A stretch of 64,000 nt of DNA from Orthonyx spaldingii (lineage: Eukaryota; Chordata; Aves; Passeriformes; Orthonychidae), in contig VZTJ01000638.1 of assembly GCA_013397795.1 (NCBI GenBank), forward strand, positions 1,627,586 through 1,691,585, given 5' to 3'. Each line of letters starts with the position of its first letter. Position 1 is the first letter of the stretch. The notes below the pieces were generated by a model. The model saw nothing but the letters and a program-made list of their open reading frames with translations, did no database searches and was not told where the DNA came from. The position numbers and the translations under genes are program-made. Positions 49,201-62,200 of this stretch are shown here, in pieces.

Positions 49201-52200
49201 GACAGGAATGACCGTTCCCCTTCTCAATTTAGCATCTATCAGAGGTCCTCTTGTCCTCTGGTTCCTTTTCCCCCTTCCTTGAACAGCACCACAGCACACA
49301 TCTGGAGACTTCAACAGTTGTTTTATCGCCAGATGAAAGGACAGGACCGAGAGAGCTGCTGACTGGATTTGTTCCACCAGCTGACACAGACTGACGCAGG
49401 CAGGCACTTTAAAGACAGCATGTCATTGTCAGATGAGACTTGCCAACCTTTCAAAACATCTCAGTCTCTGGGGTCCCATGAAAGCTCTGATGTTGTGCCA
49501 CAGTCTGGATTCTTTCTGACCGATGTTGAGCCCATTATACCGGTAATGTTGACAGCACTGGACAAAAGTGACTGCTATGTAACAAGAAACTCAAAACATT
49601 TTCTCCTTTCCTCCAGTGCTCTCTGTATGATCTGGGAGCTTAGTGTGTTAAACCCTAAGCAAATCCACTACTTGGTTCACACGACAGTTTGCAAGTAGTA
49701 AGGATGCAGTTTGGTTGTAATTGTTGAACAAAATTCAGTTCAGAGGTGTTACAAGAGGGCCCCTGCTGCTACAGTTTAGGGTGAAACCGCATCCTGCACC
49801 GCATAATGAGTGCTTGGATGCTACCTGCCAATGCACGGGGTCCTTCATTCTCAGAAACACTGCACTCTGCTTAGTCACTTGATGAGGAGCCACGCAATCA
49901 AATCCATACAGCAGTAGATTCAACTAAATTAACCCACTGAAGAAGAGCACTAAGAACCCAAAAGCAACATTGGAAGAAAAGGGTCAGGAACTCTTGAGAG
50001 AAAGAAGAAACAGCAAAATCAGCTGGATCAGGATGAAATTTTTCACATCAGTTCCCACAACAACAAAAAAATGGAAATTCTATGCAGCATAGTTTATAAC
50101 TGAATTATCCACTGACTGCATGCAATATGTCTTTATATACCAAATAGTTAACAAGATGAAGGAAGTGCAATCTACACAGCTGATAAATAGCTCAGGTAGA
50201 ATCCACTTTCAAAGACAATCAGGCACTGGCTTTATTATAAATTAGGAAAAATTGCAAACACAAAAAAGAAGTGTGTGGGACAAAGAGGCATCGCTCAGCA
50301 ATCAAGACAGAAGATCAGAAAAAGAACAGAATGTGAAAACAAAGAAAGAAGGCCAGAGAAGGAGAAGAAAAGCAAATGAATTGGTGAGGAATACGGGAAG
50401 CAAGGGAATGAGGAGGAAAGGCACAGTAGCCTGCATGTCCTCATACTTTTAGTAACCAAATTTGGAAGCATTTTCAAACACAGCTGCAGCCTTAGGGTCT
50501 TAGTATGGTATATAAATTTTCACATTTTTCCAAGCTCTTTCATGACTTCTTATCTATCTTATCTCAGCATGGCAATTAAAATCTGTCCTCGCTACTGTTT
50601 TTTCAGTCCCGCCTCGCGTTTGCTTTGCTTGCAAGGTACAGCATCATTAGATGTAAGGATCACCGCCCACGTGGCTCCCTAACAATGTTTGTTGAAGTGC
50701 ATTTGGGAGAATCTATAGCCTCAGCGAGAGACTGAAGGGCCCAGAAGATGTGCAACCAGGGATGGCACAGAGCAGAACTTGAAAGGGGAAAAAGACAAAA
50801 CAAGAAACAGGATACGTGAACATCGTATGTCAGCTCAGCTCACTAAAAAAGGTCACTATCAGAGATAATGTCAGCTGACTGTACTGTGTATGGATACAAA
50901 CTCGCATGCCAACTACCTTCCTGCTGGTTACAGATGAGGATAAAGGGCTTCCTGAAGGCCCTAGGAGTACCCCAAAATCTGGTAATTATTTTTTTTGGGG
51001 AAGTGAGTGGAGAAACAGCAAACCAAACCACCGATCCAATTAAGAAAGACAACCACACAAGTAGGAAGAGGTCTGGCTAAAAAGGATAAAAATCAAAAAT
51101 AAAAACTGAACCTCCATGAAAGGGTACTGAAAGTTTTCTAACCATTTCCCAGTAGAAGGATATTTTTAATAGGCTTCTATTAATAAGGGTAATCTAACTC
51201 TAAGGGAAGAAATGATGAAAAGCATTTCTTCCTGAGGAATTTCAGTTTCATGGTGTGTTCATAAACATGGTCCAAGTGCAGGACACCGTAGCTGCATTTT
51301 ATTTCGCTAAGCTAGATAAGCCCAGCTGCAACCTGGGCTAAGACCTGCTGAAGCCTATCAGTGAGCTGGGACAACAAGAAAAAGCTAATATCCTAGAGAA
51401 ATTATGGACACCAGGGAAGATTAAAAGTCTGGAGGCAAGACTATTCCCCTGAAGTATGTCAGGACAGGAAGCAGCAGACTTGCCAGAAGGAAGGCACTCA
51501 ACCTCTAGAGAAAATCTTGTCTGTTATTGGACATTATTATCTAATGTAAGCATCATTTTCCTTTCAGGAAGCACATACCCTAAAACACAGATGAGGGCTT
51601 GGCATTTACCATAGACCTGCATCTCTCAGGTGACATATACAGGTACATATATCTGCCTTTTTTTTAGGGAACAGAAGTCAAATGATAATTTACTCCCTCT
51701 CCCAACAGTATCTTCCCTTTTCTTTCTTTACTGAAGATGGATTTTTCATATACAAAAATTTGCTTAATGATAGCCATGTGCTTGAATGCTGAACTGCTTT
51801 CCTGACCATAAGGCATTAAAGATTTGACAGAGTAGCTCCAAAATGTCTCCCAGCTCAGGGGAGCTGTTCCAACTCAGGACCATGAAGAACAGATATGGCC
51901 CATATCTTCAGCTGTGTTGTCTCTAGTTCTTAAAAAAGGGAGAGTGATATCTCCCCCAGCAAGCAGTGATGAGCCAGGATCTATTACACCAGCTGTATAT
52001 GAAAAAAAAAAAAGATCTCTTTTCCTCCCTTGCAGCTTTGTAGCTGTCTTTGTAAAAATAAAAATAATTTTAAAAATACCCCAAAACATACAAAACAGAA
52101 AAAGAGTAGGGATGCAAACAGGCTTTTGGATTTGCTGTCGGCCTTCAGAAAGACGTTTGTTTTCCAGTAGAATCCACTTTACTTCAAAACCACTCTAAAT

Positions 52201-52421
52201 AAAAGTAATAGATGAGAAATTCGTCATAAATATATTTAATGCATGTGCTTATATCACCTTGCTCCACTGGGAAACAAACAAGCACCACATCAGCACAAAA
52301 GCATTTCATTTAGTACCACGCTTATAATGGACTGTATAGTATATACAGCAAAACTGAACTAGAGGTGAAGTCAACGATCCGAAGCTAATAAAACAATAAA
52401 TTATTATAATAAATAAAAGCT
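46274..52421. other. Unique non-coding sequence
   Basis: No repeat family, exon or RNA gene is recognised in this 6.1 kb apart from short homopolymers (for example nine G at about 46970). Open frames are short; the longest, 49369-49698, has no known motif. Confidence 0.5.
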
Positions 52422-52655
52422 GTCAGAGACAAGAAAGACCCATCATCTCCACCAGTATGTCCATTTGCCAAGCACAGGACTGCTCCCTGCAATTTCTGAC
52501 CTAGAGAGTTTTAAACATCGCAAACAATGGCATTCCCAGCACTTCCCTTGAGTAGCTCAATTCATCTCACTGCCAAGGAGCTTTGCCCCAAGTGTTGTTC
52601 TGAATTTTCTTTTTACTTGGTTGTCACTATGTTCTCAAAACAATCCCCCACTGGG
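52422..52655 (-). mobile_element. Ancient CR1 LINE 3' end
   Basis: On the plus strand the stages of a reversed old CR1 3' end appear in order: CTGTCAGAGACAAGAAAGAC, CATCATCTCCACCAGTATGT, GCACAGGACTGCTCCCTGCA, GAGAGTTTTAAACATCGCAA, CATTCCCAGCACTTCCCTTG, and CAAGTGTTGTTCTGAATTTT then CTTTTTACTT. This corresponds to the amniote consensus 'gcaggattgttccctacag…gacggggcttccaccacttccc…ttttccttt'. The copy is very diverged, with no coding capacity. Confidence 0.75.
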
Positions 52656-53239
52656 TGAATCAGAAGTCAGCCAGAGGAAGAGGAATTTAGAAAACCTCGT
52701 CCAGGGAGCTCCCTGCACTTGATGAGGTAAGGTATGAAATGTGACTCTATGGATTTCTGCAGTGTCCAAATATCCAACAATTTCTGAAGGCAGAAAGAGA
52801 AACAAAAGTCACAATACTTTTGGGCTGATATTTAAGCTGTCCTTCTAGAAAATATCTACCAGCCCTATAGGGAGGCCTGAAGAAGAGCTGAAAACAGCGG
52901 GAGCAAAAGTGGCAGACACCAGGATGCAAGGCATGGGAAGCAAACTCTGCTATGGCATCAAAGGGACTGTTGCCACCTGGGACTGGGGATCATACCCCCA
53001 GGGTGAGGAAGACAGTGTGTGTATTTCTGACTGGCTCTGGGTTATCACTAAATGCAAATAACATATTTACAGATCGAAGTACAGGGGGACTGCTCAGTAA
53101 TCACTGACACATCTGCTTCACAGGTTATGATGTTACCGTTTCAGAGAGTGCTGTGTTTTCCTCCTCATTGGAGAAGCCAGAGAGATCCCAGTATGGCATC
53201 TGCCAGAGCGCCTTAGAACCGTTCATTAGCACTTTATGC
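52656..53239. other. Unique non-coding sequence
   Basis: No repeat family or exon is recognised. On the minus strand this lies just downstream of the ratchet site at 53246 and would hold any exon that it defines. Confidence 0.45.
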
Positions 53240-53266
53240 ACTTACCTAGAAGAGAAGAAAATAACA
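53240..53266 (-). other. Candidate recursive splice site (polypyrimidine, TAG|GTAAGT)
   Basis: Read on the minus strand, thirteen consecutive pyrimidines (TTTTCTTCTCTTC) are followed by TAG and directly by GTAAGT. The junction lies between 53246 and 53245. This joins a very good 3' splice site to a full-consensus 5' splice site, the definition of a ratchet point. A possible downstream donor on the minus strand (ACG|GTAACA, near 53140) is weak, so an RS-exon is not obvious. It could also be an ordinary splice site of an unknown transcript. The host gene is unknown. Confidence 0.4.
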
Positions 53267-56200
53267 CACAAACATAAGCACATTACAGGAGGCAGAGCTC
53301 CCACCAGCGACTACAGCACACCCTTGCTCAGCCCCCTACCTCCCTGTCACACTGCACATGGGGAAGGACCCTTTGTACTTTGGGTGGCAGCTAAGACAGG
53401 GCCATCCCTTCTGGGCTCTGCACAAGGCAACTACACTGAATATTCAATGACTTATCTTCTCCCCTGAGGGTTTTGCTCTCCATGGTTCACTGGTGATGCA
53501 AGCTGCAGCCAAAGAAGAAATGACAGGTGCCTGAAATTCACCTTTTCCTTCTGCTGCTCCCTCTTCCTTTCAGTCTTTTCTGCTTTGATCTTCTACCATT
53601 TCCTCTCCCTTCATCTATGGCTGCTTCCTGGCGAGGTTTCATCCCGACACAACAGCGAGCAAATCCCATTTAGCCATAACTTTTAGATCAATTTCCTTGT
53701 ATGCTTCCTTAGAGCTTGGCATTCCTTTTTCAGCTGCCAGCACCCAACAACCTGTCCCTAATTGCAACTGGCAGCACCTCTGCAATAAGGCTCTGCTCCT
53801 CTCTGCCAATCTTTTCAGGACATTTAAGCCAAAGAGCCTTTTCCAAAACTGGCTCCTCAGCCGACCAAACCCTCGCAGCCACCAAACAGCTGACTAGAAA
53901 TGAGTCCCTGAAAACATTTTTCATTTCTCCAAATCTAATTGCCAGCTACTCATATCTGTTCCCCAGTCTTTTTCTCTGAATCTAGATTTCCAGTACAGAC
54001 AGAATGCAGATGGTGGGAAATTAATCCAACACTTAAAGATTTTCTTCTAGGTAATATTATGTCTCACACTGCCAGCCACACAAGTGTTACAGCAACAGTT
54101 CCTCATGCCAGGAAAAAACACGGCCTAGCTCTCATTTCTCCTCCCTGCCGTCATAGACGCACACACGCCGCAGGGCTGGAAATGAGTTAATCAGATGATG
54201 CTCTACAAAGTATGCCAGTTTCTGTATAAACAATATTAAATATGATAATTTCCTCCCGTCTTCTTTTTAAGCTGTTGCATTCGCATTCTCTCTCAGTCAC
54301 ATCAACTTGGGAAGGGAAAACAACTGCAAGAAATCTTGGATAATGTAGTTATGCTAATTTACTGAAAAATCTATAAAAGTCAAGAATACTCATGGTTGTA
54401 GGAGCCCTGCAAATAATGTGCTTCATCTTCCTTTCCCACATGCCCTATTCTTTGTTGATCAGAAAAAAAGTGACCTGCCACCAAACTCCTTCTGAAAGCT
54501 ACAGCCAATCATATCTCTTATATATATAAAAGATTTGGGAATAAGATCGGCGAGTTCACTCTCTTGTTATTTGTGAAGCTCTTACTATTCATGAAAATGT
54601 TCACAAATCCCTAAAGCCTCATGCATTTTAGCACAGATCAAGTGTCTGAAGATTAGTTCTGCAAAGTGCATAATTCACTTTCTATTTTTTTAAAGTTCCT
54701 GCCTTCCCCTCACACATGGCACACTACTTAGGCAGCGATTGCCACGGCACAAAGGTAAGGAGTTGCAAAACACTCTGAGAAAGCAAAGTAATGGTCAAAG
54801 CTACAGTGTCTCAAAGCAGCCAATGGGCTGAGAACTGAAGTTAGCATTACCTGCAGAAATAAATCTAGTGACAACATGTTTGCTGAATAGGAAGCATATC
54901 AATTTTGTAATAAATTTTAGACTACCAGGTCTGCCAGTATAATTCAGTGTACATGGGCCAGTATTATGATTTATACCAGATGAGGGGCTGAGCCTTTCAC
55001 TGCATTTTCAGCTTCACTAGGAACCTCCACTTACATGAGATGCTGCTCATGTTTATCTGGATGCCAAGGCAAAGCACAAAACTGGATTGAAGGCCTTTAG
55101 GCTCTGCAAACCACGGCCAGCTTTGGGCTCCTGCCCTTCAGCATTGAAGCTAGTCATAGAACTCATTTTGAATGTGTGGAGGACACAGATCCTGTTCTCA
55201 TTCCCGCATTGGTCCACCCACAGCACAACGGCAGTGTTATGGTACCACTGAGATGAACTTCAGTAGGCTGTGATTAGTAGTGATGAACCACACAAGCCTC
55301 AGCTCTGATGGTAAACTAGAATTGCAGTGAGAACTATATCCATCTTGACTGAGTTAGCAAAACCAAGCTAGAAACTAGGTTTTCTTGTCTAATTTTCAGA
55401 ACTGCTTGTTGGGCTAGAAATAGGATGAGAAGGAAAACATCAACTCATTAAAGCATGAACAGGCTAAATTTTCTTCAGTGCTCTGTCTGATACAGACCAG
55501 AATCTCCAAATGTTGAAAAGACTGGAGTCATAACAGTTTGGGATTAAACCCCCTTGCCATTTCCACTCAAGTAGTCTGCTTTTGCTTGGTGGCAGGCAAG
55601 AAAACATTTGACATGTTTGTTGCTCCCTCTGTTGCTTATCTGCACTCTTCCATAGGCCCAGGTAGCAGAGGACACCCAAGTACGGTACACAGAGACCCCC
55701 ATGACCCTATGACCTTGGTCCACATCTACAGTAAATCATATAAGCATAAAGAATTGCCCCTCCATTTGTATAATTCATGTCTCCTTCTGTTTGTCATAGG
55801 GAAACAGATTTCTTCTTGAGCTTTAATAGACTTGCACTACAGGACCCTGTTCTCTATAATGCTACTGATGGAAGAAGTGTTGATGGAGAATTGCTCTTCG
55901 GGAAGCTTCAGACAGACACACAATGTCAATCACATGGGAATCATTCAGACACTATGGAGCCATTGTGACTGCATTATTGCAAGTCAGCTCTCTATTATCT
56001 TGGATAATAGGGAGGGAAGATAACAGGGATGCCCTACAGGACAAGGGAAAAATGGATAATTTGAGTAAGTGGAACATCCTAGGGACTGCAGAGCAGACAC
56101 ACTCCAGTGCTTCCATAAAGAACCGAGTCCAAGTGAGCTTATTAACTAGGTGGCAGAGCCAGGTGTGCTACTGCATCTCGTCCCTACCTATTGTATGGTT

Positions 56201-59200
56201 CTCAGAGGTGCCCACCCAGCAGCTTGATTACACAAGCCACTGTCTTTTACTGTCCTCAGCTCACCATTTTTGCCCTACCCTGTGATGAAAAATCTTTCCC
56301 TGTAACGGCTGAAATAGGGGAAATGATTTCTAGTGTTATCTCACCTGGGAGTAACTAAATAAAAATACACAACCTAGTGGTTTAAGGTAACTGTAGTCAG
56401 CAGACTCCCCACTATTACTGCTACTACTCTGTAAGATCCTTCTGCTCGTCCTCACTCTCCTGCTAATACGCAACCACACTTGTTCTTTCTCAGTCTTGCT
56501 ACAGCAAGTCCAGGATGCAGGAGGCAGAATATCCTTACAAGCTTTTAGGGGAAGGAAATGTGGGAGCTGAACTGTCATTCTCCCAGCAAAGTTGAAAACT
56601 ACAGATTGACCCACAGGGTTTTAGTCCAGTCAATCTCTAACACGTCGAGAAAGGAAATGGTTAAAAGAAACACAAAGGCAAACTACACTGTGCATCAATG
56701 GAACACAGCACCCCAGTCCCTTGTAAAAATTTTGTAATCTGGCCTGAAATGACAGCAGCTGTTTAGTTTTCAGTCTCCTGACTGGCAGAAAAGTGTCTCC
56801 TGGTCTAGTTAGTCCAGGCTCAGCAAAGAACCCAGCTGCTTCCCCTAAGCCTCCTTGAGCTGAAGAAGAAACACCATCCCACAGGGACATGCCAGGATCT
56901 GAGGACTGAGAATGTAGTCCTTATTCTAACAGCTGGTTGAGCTGTTGCAATTAGCTTTTAGATCCTTCTGGAGGCTTATAGCAACAGCTGCAATAGTTTC
57001 CCAGATCAGTGGGTCTTGCATGCGTATGGGGAGAATGAGCGGCAAGCAATCAAAGTCAAGGGAACGCTGTTACAAGCCTTGGAACACGGGCCAGCTCTGC
57101 TGTATTCTCTCTCCAACGACACCCAGCATCACAATATCTGCCGTGTGCGATATCCAGCGTGCCGACTTCTCACAGTGTTTCTCACACTCTGCATCTATGC
57201 GCTTTATTGCCTCGCAATCTCCTCACTAGTTCTGAGGACAGGCTCCGACATACCAGGCTGCTTATCACCCCTCACCACTCCACACGAGGCATGCAGGATC
57301 ACACAGCCTTTCTCTGCTATCACCCTCTTGCCTTCCCAGCACCACGCAATCTCTGCAGAGCGCTACCAACACCCTCTCTGCCAGCACAGGTCTTACCAGC
57401 TCACACAGTTGTGCATGGTAACTCGGAGCCTCTCCATTAACACTCTCTCAATGAAGAAAGGCTGTGCACAATGCCACTGTTCTCTGCCTCTCCACAGCTT
57501 CCTATAGCAGTATTTCATTATGCTCCTCACAGACACCTTCTATACCAGGCTAGGAAAGCAGCAAGGAAGGCAGGGAACTTGCTGCAGTGCTGGCACACGA
57601 TCCATGCACACTCTAAGTCTTTCCTCCTTCATGTATGATATAAAATTTATTTCCCTCCATCATATAGTCCTTGCACGGGTGAAACAACCTCAGTGTACTG
57701 TGAGCTGTCTAACTCAGCAAGAATTAAAGAATCAGGACCAATTTTTGTGGGATGATCCATTACCTGCTTAACTTACTCTTTCTTTTCTTTCAAGCTGACA
57801 TAAAAGACAGACCAGCTGAACAGACTAAAGCAACAAGAGTTACAAAACTCTTGTCAGCAGAGTTTTTAAAAAATGCAGATCATTTTAGAATAACCTCTTT
57901 TTCCAGAAGAACCTTCAAGCTCACTGGGTAAAGAAATTCACAGAAAGGCCATGACCCCAGGACAATAGTCCATCTGAAATTAATTTGGCAGGTCTAATAT
58001 AAACCAATTGCCAAATGTCCAAAGGGCACACCATCTACAAAGCACAGCCAGATTTCACTTCCCTCCCAGGCTGACAGTCTCAGGAAAGGTAAAGAAGCAA
58101 ACAAGCCATAGATACTGGCCTCACGTCCTGCTGGTGAGGCTCCCAGTGTGCCGACATTAGGGTGAAGGTTGTCTAGGTGAAACACACTTTACTTGGAAGA
58201 GGATTCATGTCAGTGTGTCTGACAGCAGGCATCTTTCCTGGATGCACCTGCCCAGTTAACCTCTGAGGACACTGAGGCGCTAAGGTGGAGAGGAGACCAG
58301 GCTCTGTGGGCCCATGGAAAGAGGTTGGGTGACAGGTTGCTATTCATGTCCTTATAGTTTTTGGAAAAGAACACACACTGCTTCTCCCCTGCCCCTCCCC
58401 TCCACTGACTGGAGTAATGAGCTCCAGGGGGACCTCTACGCCTGCCTTTGAAGTAGCGTGTTTCTCTGAACACATTTTGAATTTCGTTTCGTGTCTTGTT
58501 TGGGTTTGGTTGCTCTGCCTGTCTCTCTGTTGAGGGGGTTGACAGCTGTTAGTAAGGCTACTACAACAACTCAGTATCACAGAATATGGAAGAAACAAAC
58601 ATACCAACCCTAAATCCCAAACCAATAAAACCTTTGAAGGATGAATGTATATTCCCCATGGAGAGAGCTCTCTCCTCCCAGCCAGGCCTTACCAAAGCTG
58701 CCATGTGCAACTGGAGGAGCTGAAAAACTTTGAAAGACAGAGAGGCAGTACAATTTAGCTAAGGAAGATAGAAAGAAGTTATGTTGAGCAACTTGGTCTG
58801 GAGAGTAAAAGCCATGCTAGAACTTGAGTCATGCTTCAGTCAAGGTTGTTCCTTAGACAAGAAGAGATAAGGTACTTAAATCTTAAAGAACAAGTTAATT
58901 CTTTAACTGGTGATTGCCTAAGCAGCTGTGGACCCAAAACCTCCTTGTTCAACAGACCATGTCACAATGACTCAGGAAAAGTATGGTCAATAGGGCACAT
59001 CTCTACCCTTCAAATCCATAGAAGTAGACCTTAAAGCACAACAGGCAATACTGAAACCAGAAGACTGACTGGATTAAAAAGTGGAGGTATTATCTCCACA
59101 ATGTAATTCCATGTGGGAAAAAAATTATCAATTTTGATTTGTCCTTAGTTTTACCACTACTTAAAACAGAAATGGAGCATGAGTGCAGCAGAGATAGCAC

Positions 59201-62200
59201 AACATTTTTTTCCCCCTCACTTGAAAATATTAGACCACTTCTGCCATTCTTCAGAAGCGTGGAGGCTCTGTGCTTCCTATGGCTTCTTTACCCCCTTTCG
59301 CTTCATCATTGCAACTCAAGGAGCTAGAGAAGGAACTCAGATCTTAACTGGGGCCACTGGAGTGAGTCACTACCAGCTGAGGGGACTGAAATCATGGGGT
59401 GCAAGGAATGATTATGGGAGCTGCAGCCTCTAGGAAGGCATGATAAGGGAATTATCTGCAACAGCACTGGAGAGTTGTCTTGCTCATTGGTGAAAGAGAT
59501 GAAATGACTGCTTAGGGGAAAAACAAGTTGCCCATGTCTGCCTGAAATCTCCTCCTTTCTGACTCTTCTGCCCTTAGGAATCTCAAGATAAAGAGGAGCA
59601 ACAGCTGTAGCAAAAAGGATCTCCTAGAGTGTACAGAGCTCCACAGCCCTGGGACTCTGCACTGAAACCCGGTGGAAGTGAGAAGGGGCAGCTACTCCAG
59701 GCCTGTTTCCTTCTCCAGAAAAGGAGAGAGCAGACGAAGGGAATCCACGAAGCTGCTGCTCCCAGTCCCCCACCTAATCTCCATGGTGAAACTTTACTGG
59801 TTAAAAACTTGTGCTTTACAAATTGTCTTTTACTATAACTATCAGCAGAGTGATGTCCACCTGAATGTTTTAGATCAGGGGCTGGCCGAATAATTATTCT
59901 CTTAAAAAAGGGAAAATAAAGAAACCTCTTTCTGATTTCCAGAAGTGGTTAAGAGCACTAAGCGAAGGTTTTAGACAGATCTCCAGCCACAAAACATGTC
60001 AGAATATATTGATACATTCTGAGCCTTATATTCACTAGATTATATTAAGCACCACCCTTTCCAGATGACACACAAGGAGAGGAGAGGAATGGTATATAAA
60101 TACACATATGTGTTTAAAAGCAGCTCCCTAAAGTCAGGTGGCATAACTATAAAATACAAGCTTTTCTAATGTGATGAGCACTCATCACTTTTCACTGAAA
60201 TCACCAGATAAAATCCTCAGATCTAGCCACATTATAAAGAGTAGTAAAATCATTTGAGTAGTGATTTGATAGCAAAGGAGGTCATCGAGGTGATAATTAA
60301 TTGCCTTTTACTTCAAAACCCATGAGCTGTGACACTTTCTGTCTGCATCCCAGAAAGGGGATTAATATCTTACCTTCTACAGAGTGCCATTGAACCTCCT
60401 TTTACCTGAGGTAAGCTGGTACCTGAGAAGCTGGAGGAATTTTGATCACAGGTCAGACACAAGGGTCGGCATTGCCTGCTGGCCTGTCACTGAGCAAGAG
60501 AACCCAAGCATCCCTGTCCGTTATATGGAGAGAAAAGTCTGTGCTATTCCTCTTGGGGTCATAAAATCAAAACTCCCTAGTGGTTCCTTGAAAATCTGTA
60601 GTCCTCTTGCAGAATGGCATGAGTTATCATTTGATATTTATCTTGGAGTAGTTCCTAGAGGTCTCAAATCAAGTTAGGGACCCTGCTGTGCTAGCTGCTC
60701 TGCAAATATGAAACCAGACTCCCTGCTTGTCCCTCAGAGCATAATTTTTGTCTTGACAGGTGATATATTTCTGCCCAGGCACAGGACTATTTCTTACAGC
60801 CCTAGAACATCATCTAACCATCAGGGGACTTAACTGAAAGCAGATTTAGGATCAAATATTAAGTATGTACACAGTTTTAAATGGTGAGCTTTAGGAAACT
60901 CAAAGCTATTTGTCATGCTAAATAAACACTAACCTTTTCACAGCAGAATCAACCCCCAACACAAAAAATTAAAATCTCAGAATATTTGAGGCAATTTACA
61001 CCTCTTGGCAATGAAGGAAACATGGCTGTGGATACCACTTTCAAAAGGCAGTGAACTTAGCAGCCTCTTCTCTTCCTTTTTAAGCTCCTAACCCTCGATT
61101 CCACAGAAATGCTAGGTACTGTACCTGAAACAAAGGCAGAATTGTGATAGGGGAACATTTCTCACCCATGCTGAAAATTTTAAGCACCAGCTGCATTGTT
61201 CAGACAATGCTGAACATAAAATCCATAATTTAGAAAAGTGGTACACTTAAAAGGTTTTGCTGGTTACATAGACTCATCAGAAAACTAGGCAGGCAGCACT
61301 GGAAATCCCACAAGCTAACCTGTTCTCTTGAGACTTCCAGCCCAATTTTGCAGACTCGAGAGGTTTGGATTAGATTTGAATAATTAATCCAAATTTGTCG
61401 GTGCTTCATAGATGAATCAAACCTCCAGCCCTTTTAAGGTTCGCCCTCAGTGCTAATAACCCTCTTTACTAAGCATTAGCATAGAGTAGAAGAGTTTAAT
61501 GATATAAGAAAATGCAAAAAGTAGATTTATGCTGTCAAAACTTTTGTAACTGAAAATATTATGGATTTTAATCAGCTGGATTGTTCTCAAAATGAAATAT
61601 GAAGATTTAAATAAATCTTAAGTAGGTTAAAAAAATTCTTTTATGATTCCCACTACTATATTACCAAGGGTTTCTCTACTGGAGAAAAATGACAATGTTA
61701 CATGGGTGGGGACATATATTTCCAACAATAAATAAACTGCACTGTTCTTTCTGCACATGCTGTGGAACTAGTGACTTTGGCTTCAGCTAAAGTAAAATAT
61801 GCTTCACACCACAAGAAACAAAGAGCTGACAGGTAGCAAAATCACCAAGAAGATTTTGTCAGTGCTGCGCTTATCTTGGGGTACCTAGCTGTGCAACCTG
61901 CAGGCTGACAACCTAGCACTGGCCACAAGGAAAAGGAACCAGCTGAGTCATCAGAAATGGAGCATATAAGGCCTGCAAAGACAAAAGGTGGGGACACATC
62001 ATCCAGGAGACTGGAGCTGGTCCTGGCAATGGGGCTCCGCTGGCCAGCATGGGTTGCAGCATTGTCAGCCGGAGAAGACAACAGGCACAAGAGCAGAGGC
62101 AGACTAGGCTGAAGCAGCTTTGTGAGAGGGAATAAAATTGGCGCAGAAACACATTCATGAAAAAGACAGAGATGTGCTGCCTTCAGCAAGGAAGGCTTGG

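Noticed and set aside
54033..54056. TTTTCTTCTAG|GTAATA on the plus strand as another ratchet site
   Set aside because: The donor half lacks G at its fifth position and the pyrimidine tract is short, so it is clearly weaker than the other two candidates.
54711..54760. Possible 23-base microexon ending at AAAG|GTAAGG
   Set aside because: The acceptor AG is separated from its pyrimidine stretch by about 15 mixed bases. It is too weak without RNA evidence.
54895..55010. Sequence with GGCCAGTATTATGATTTATA recalling old amniote repeats
   Set aside because: The order of landmarks could not be followed over enough bases to support a repeat call.
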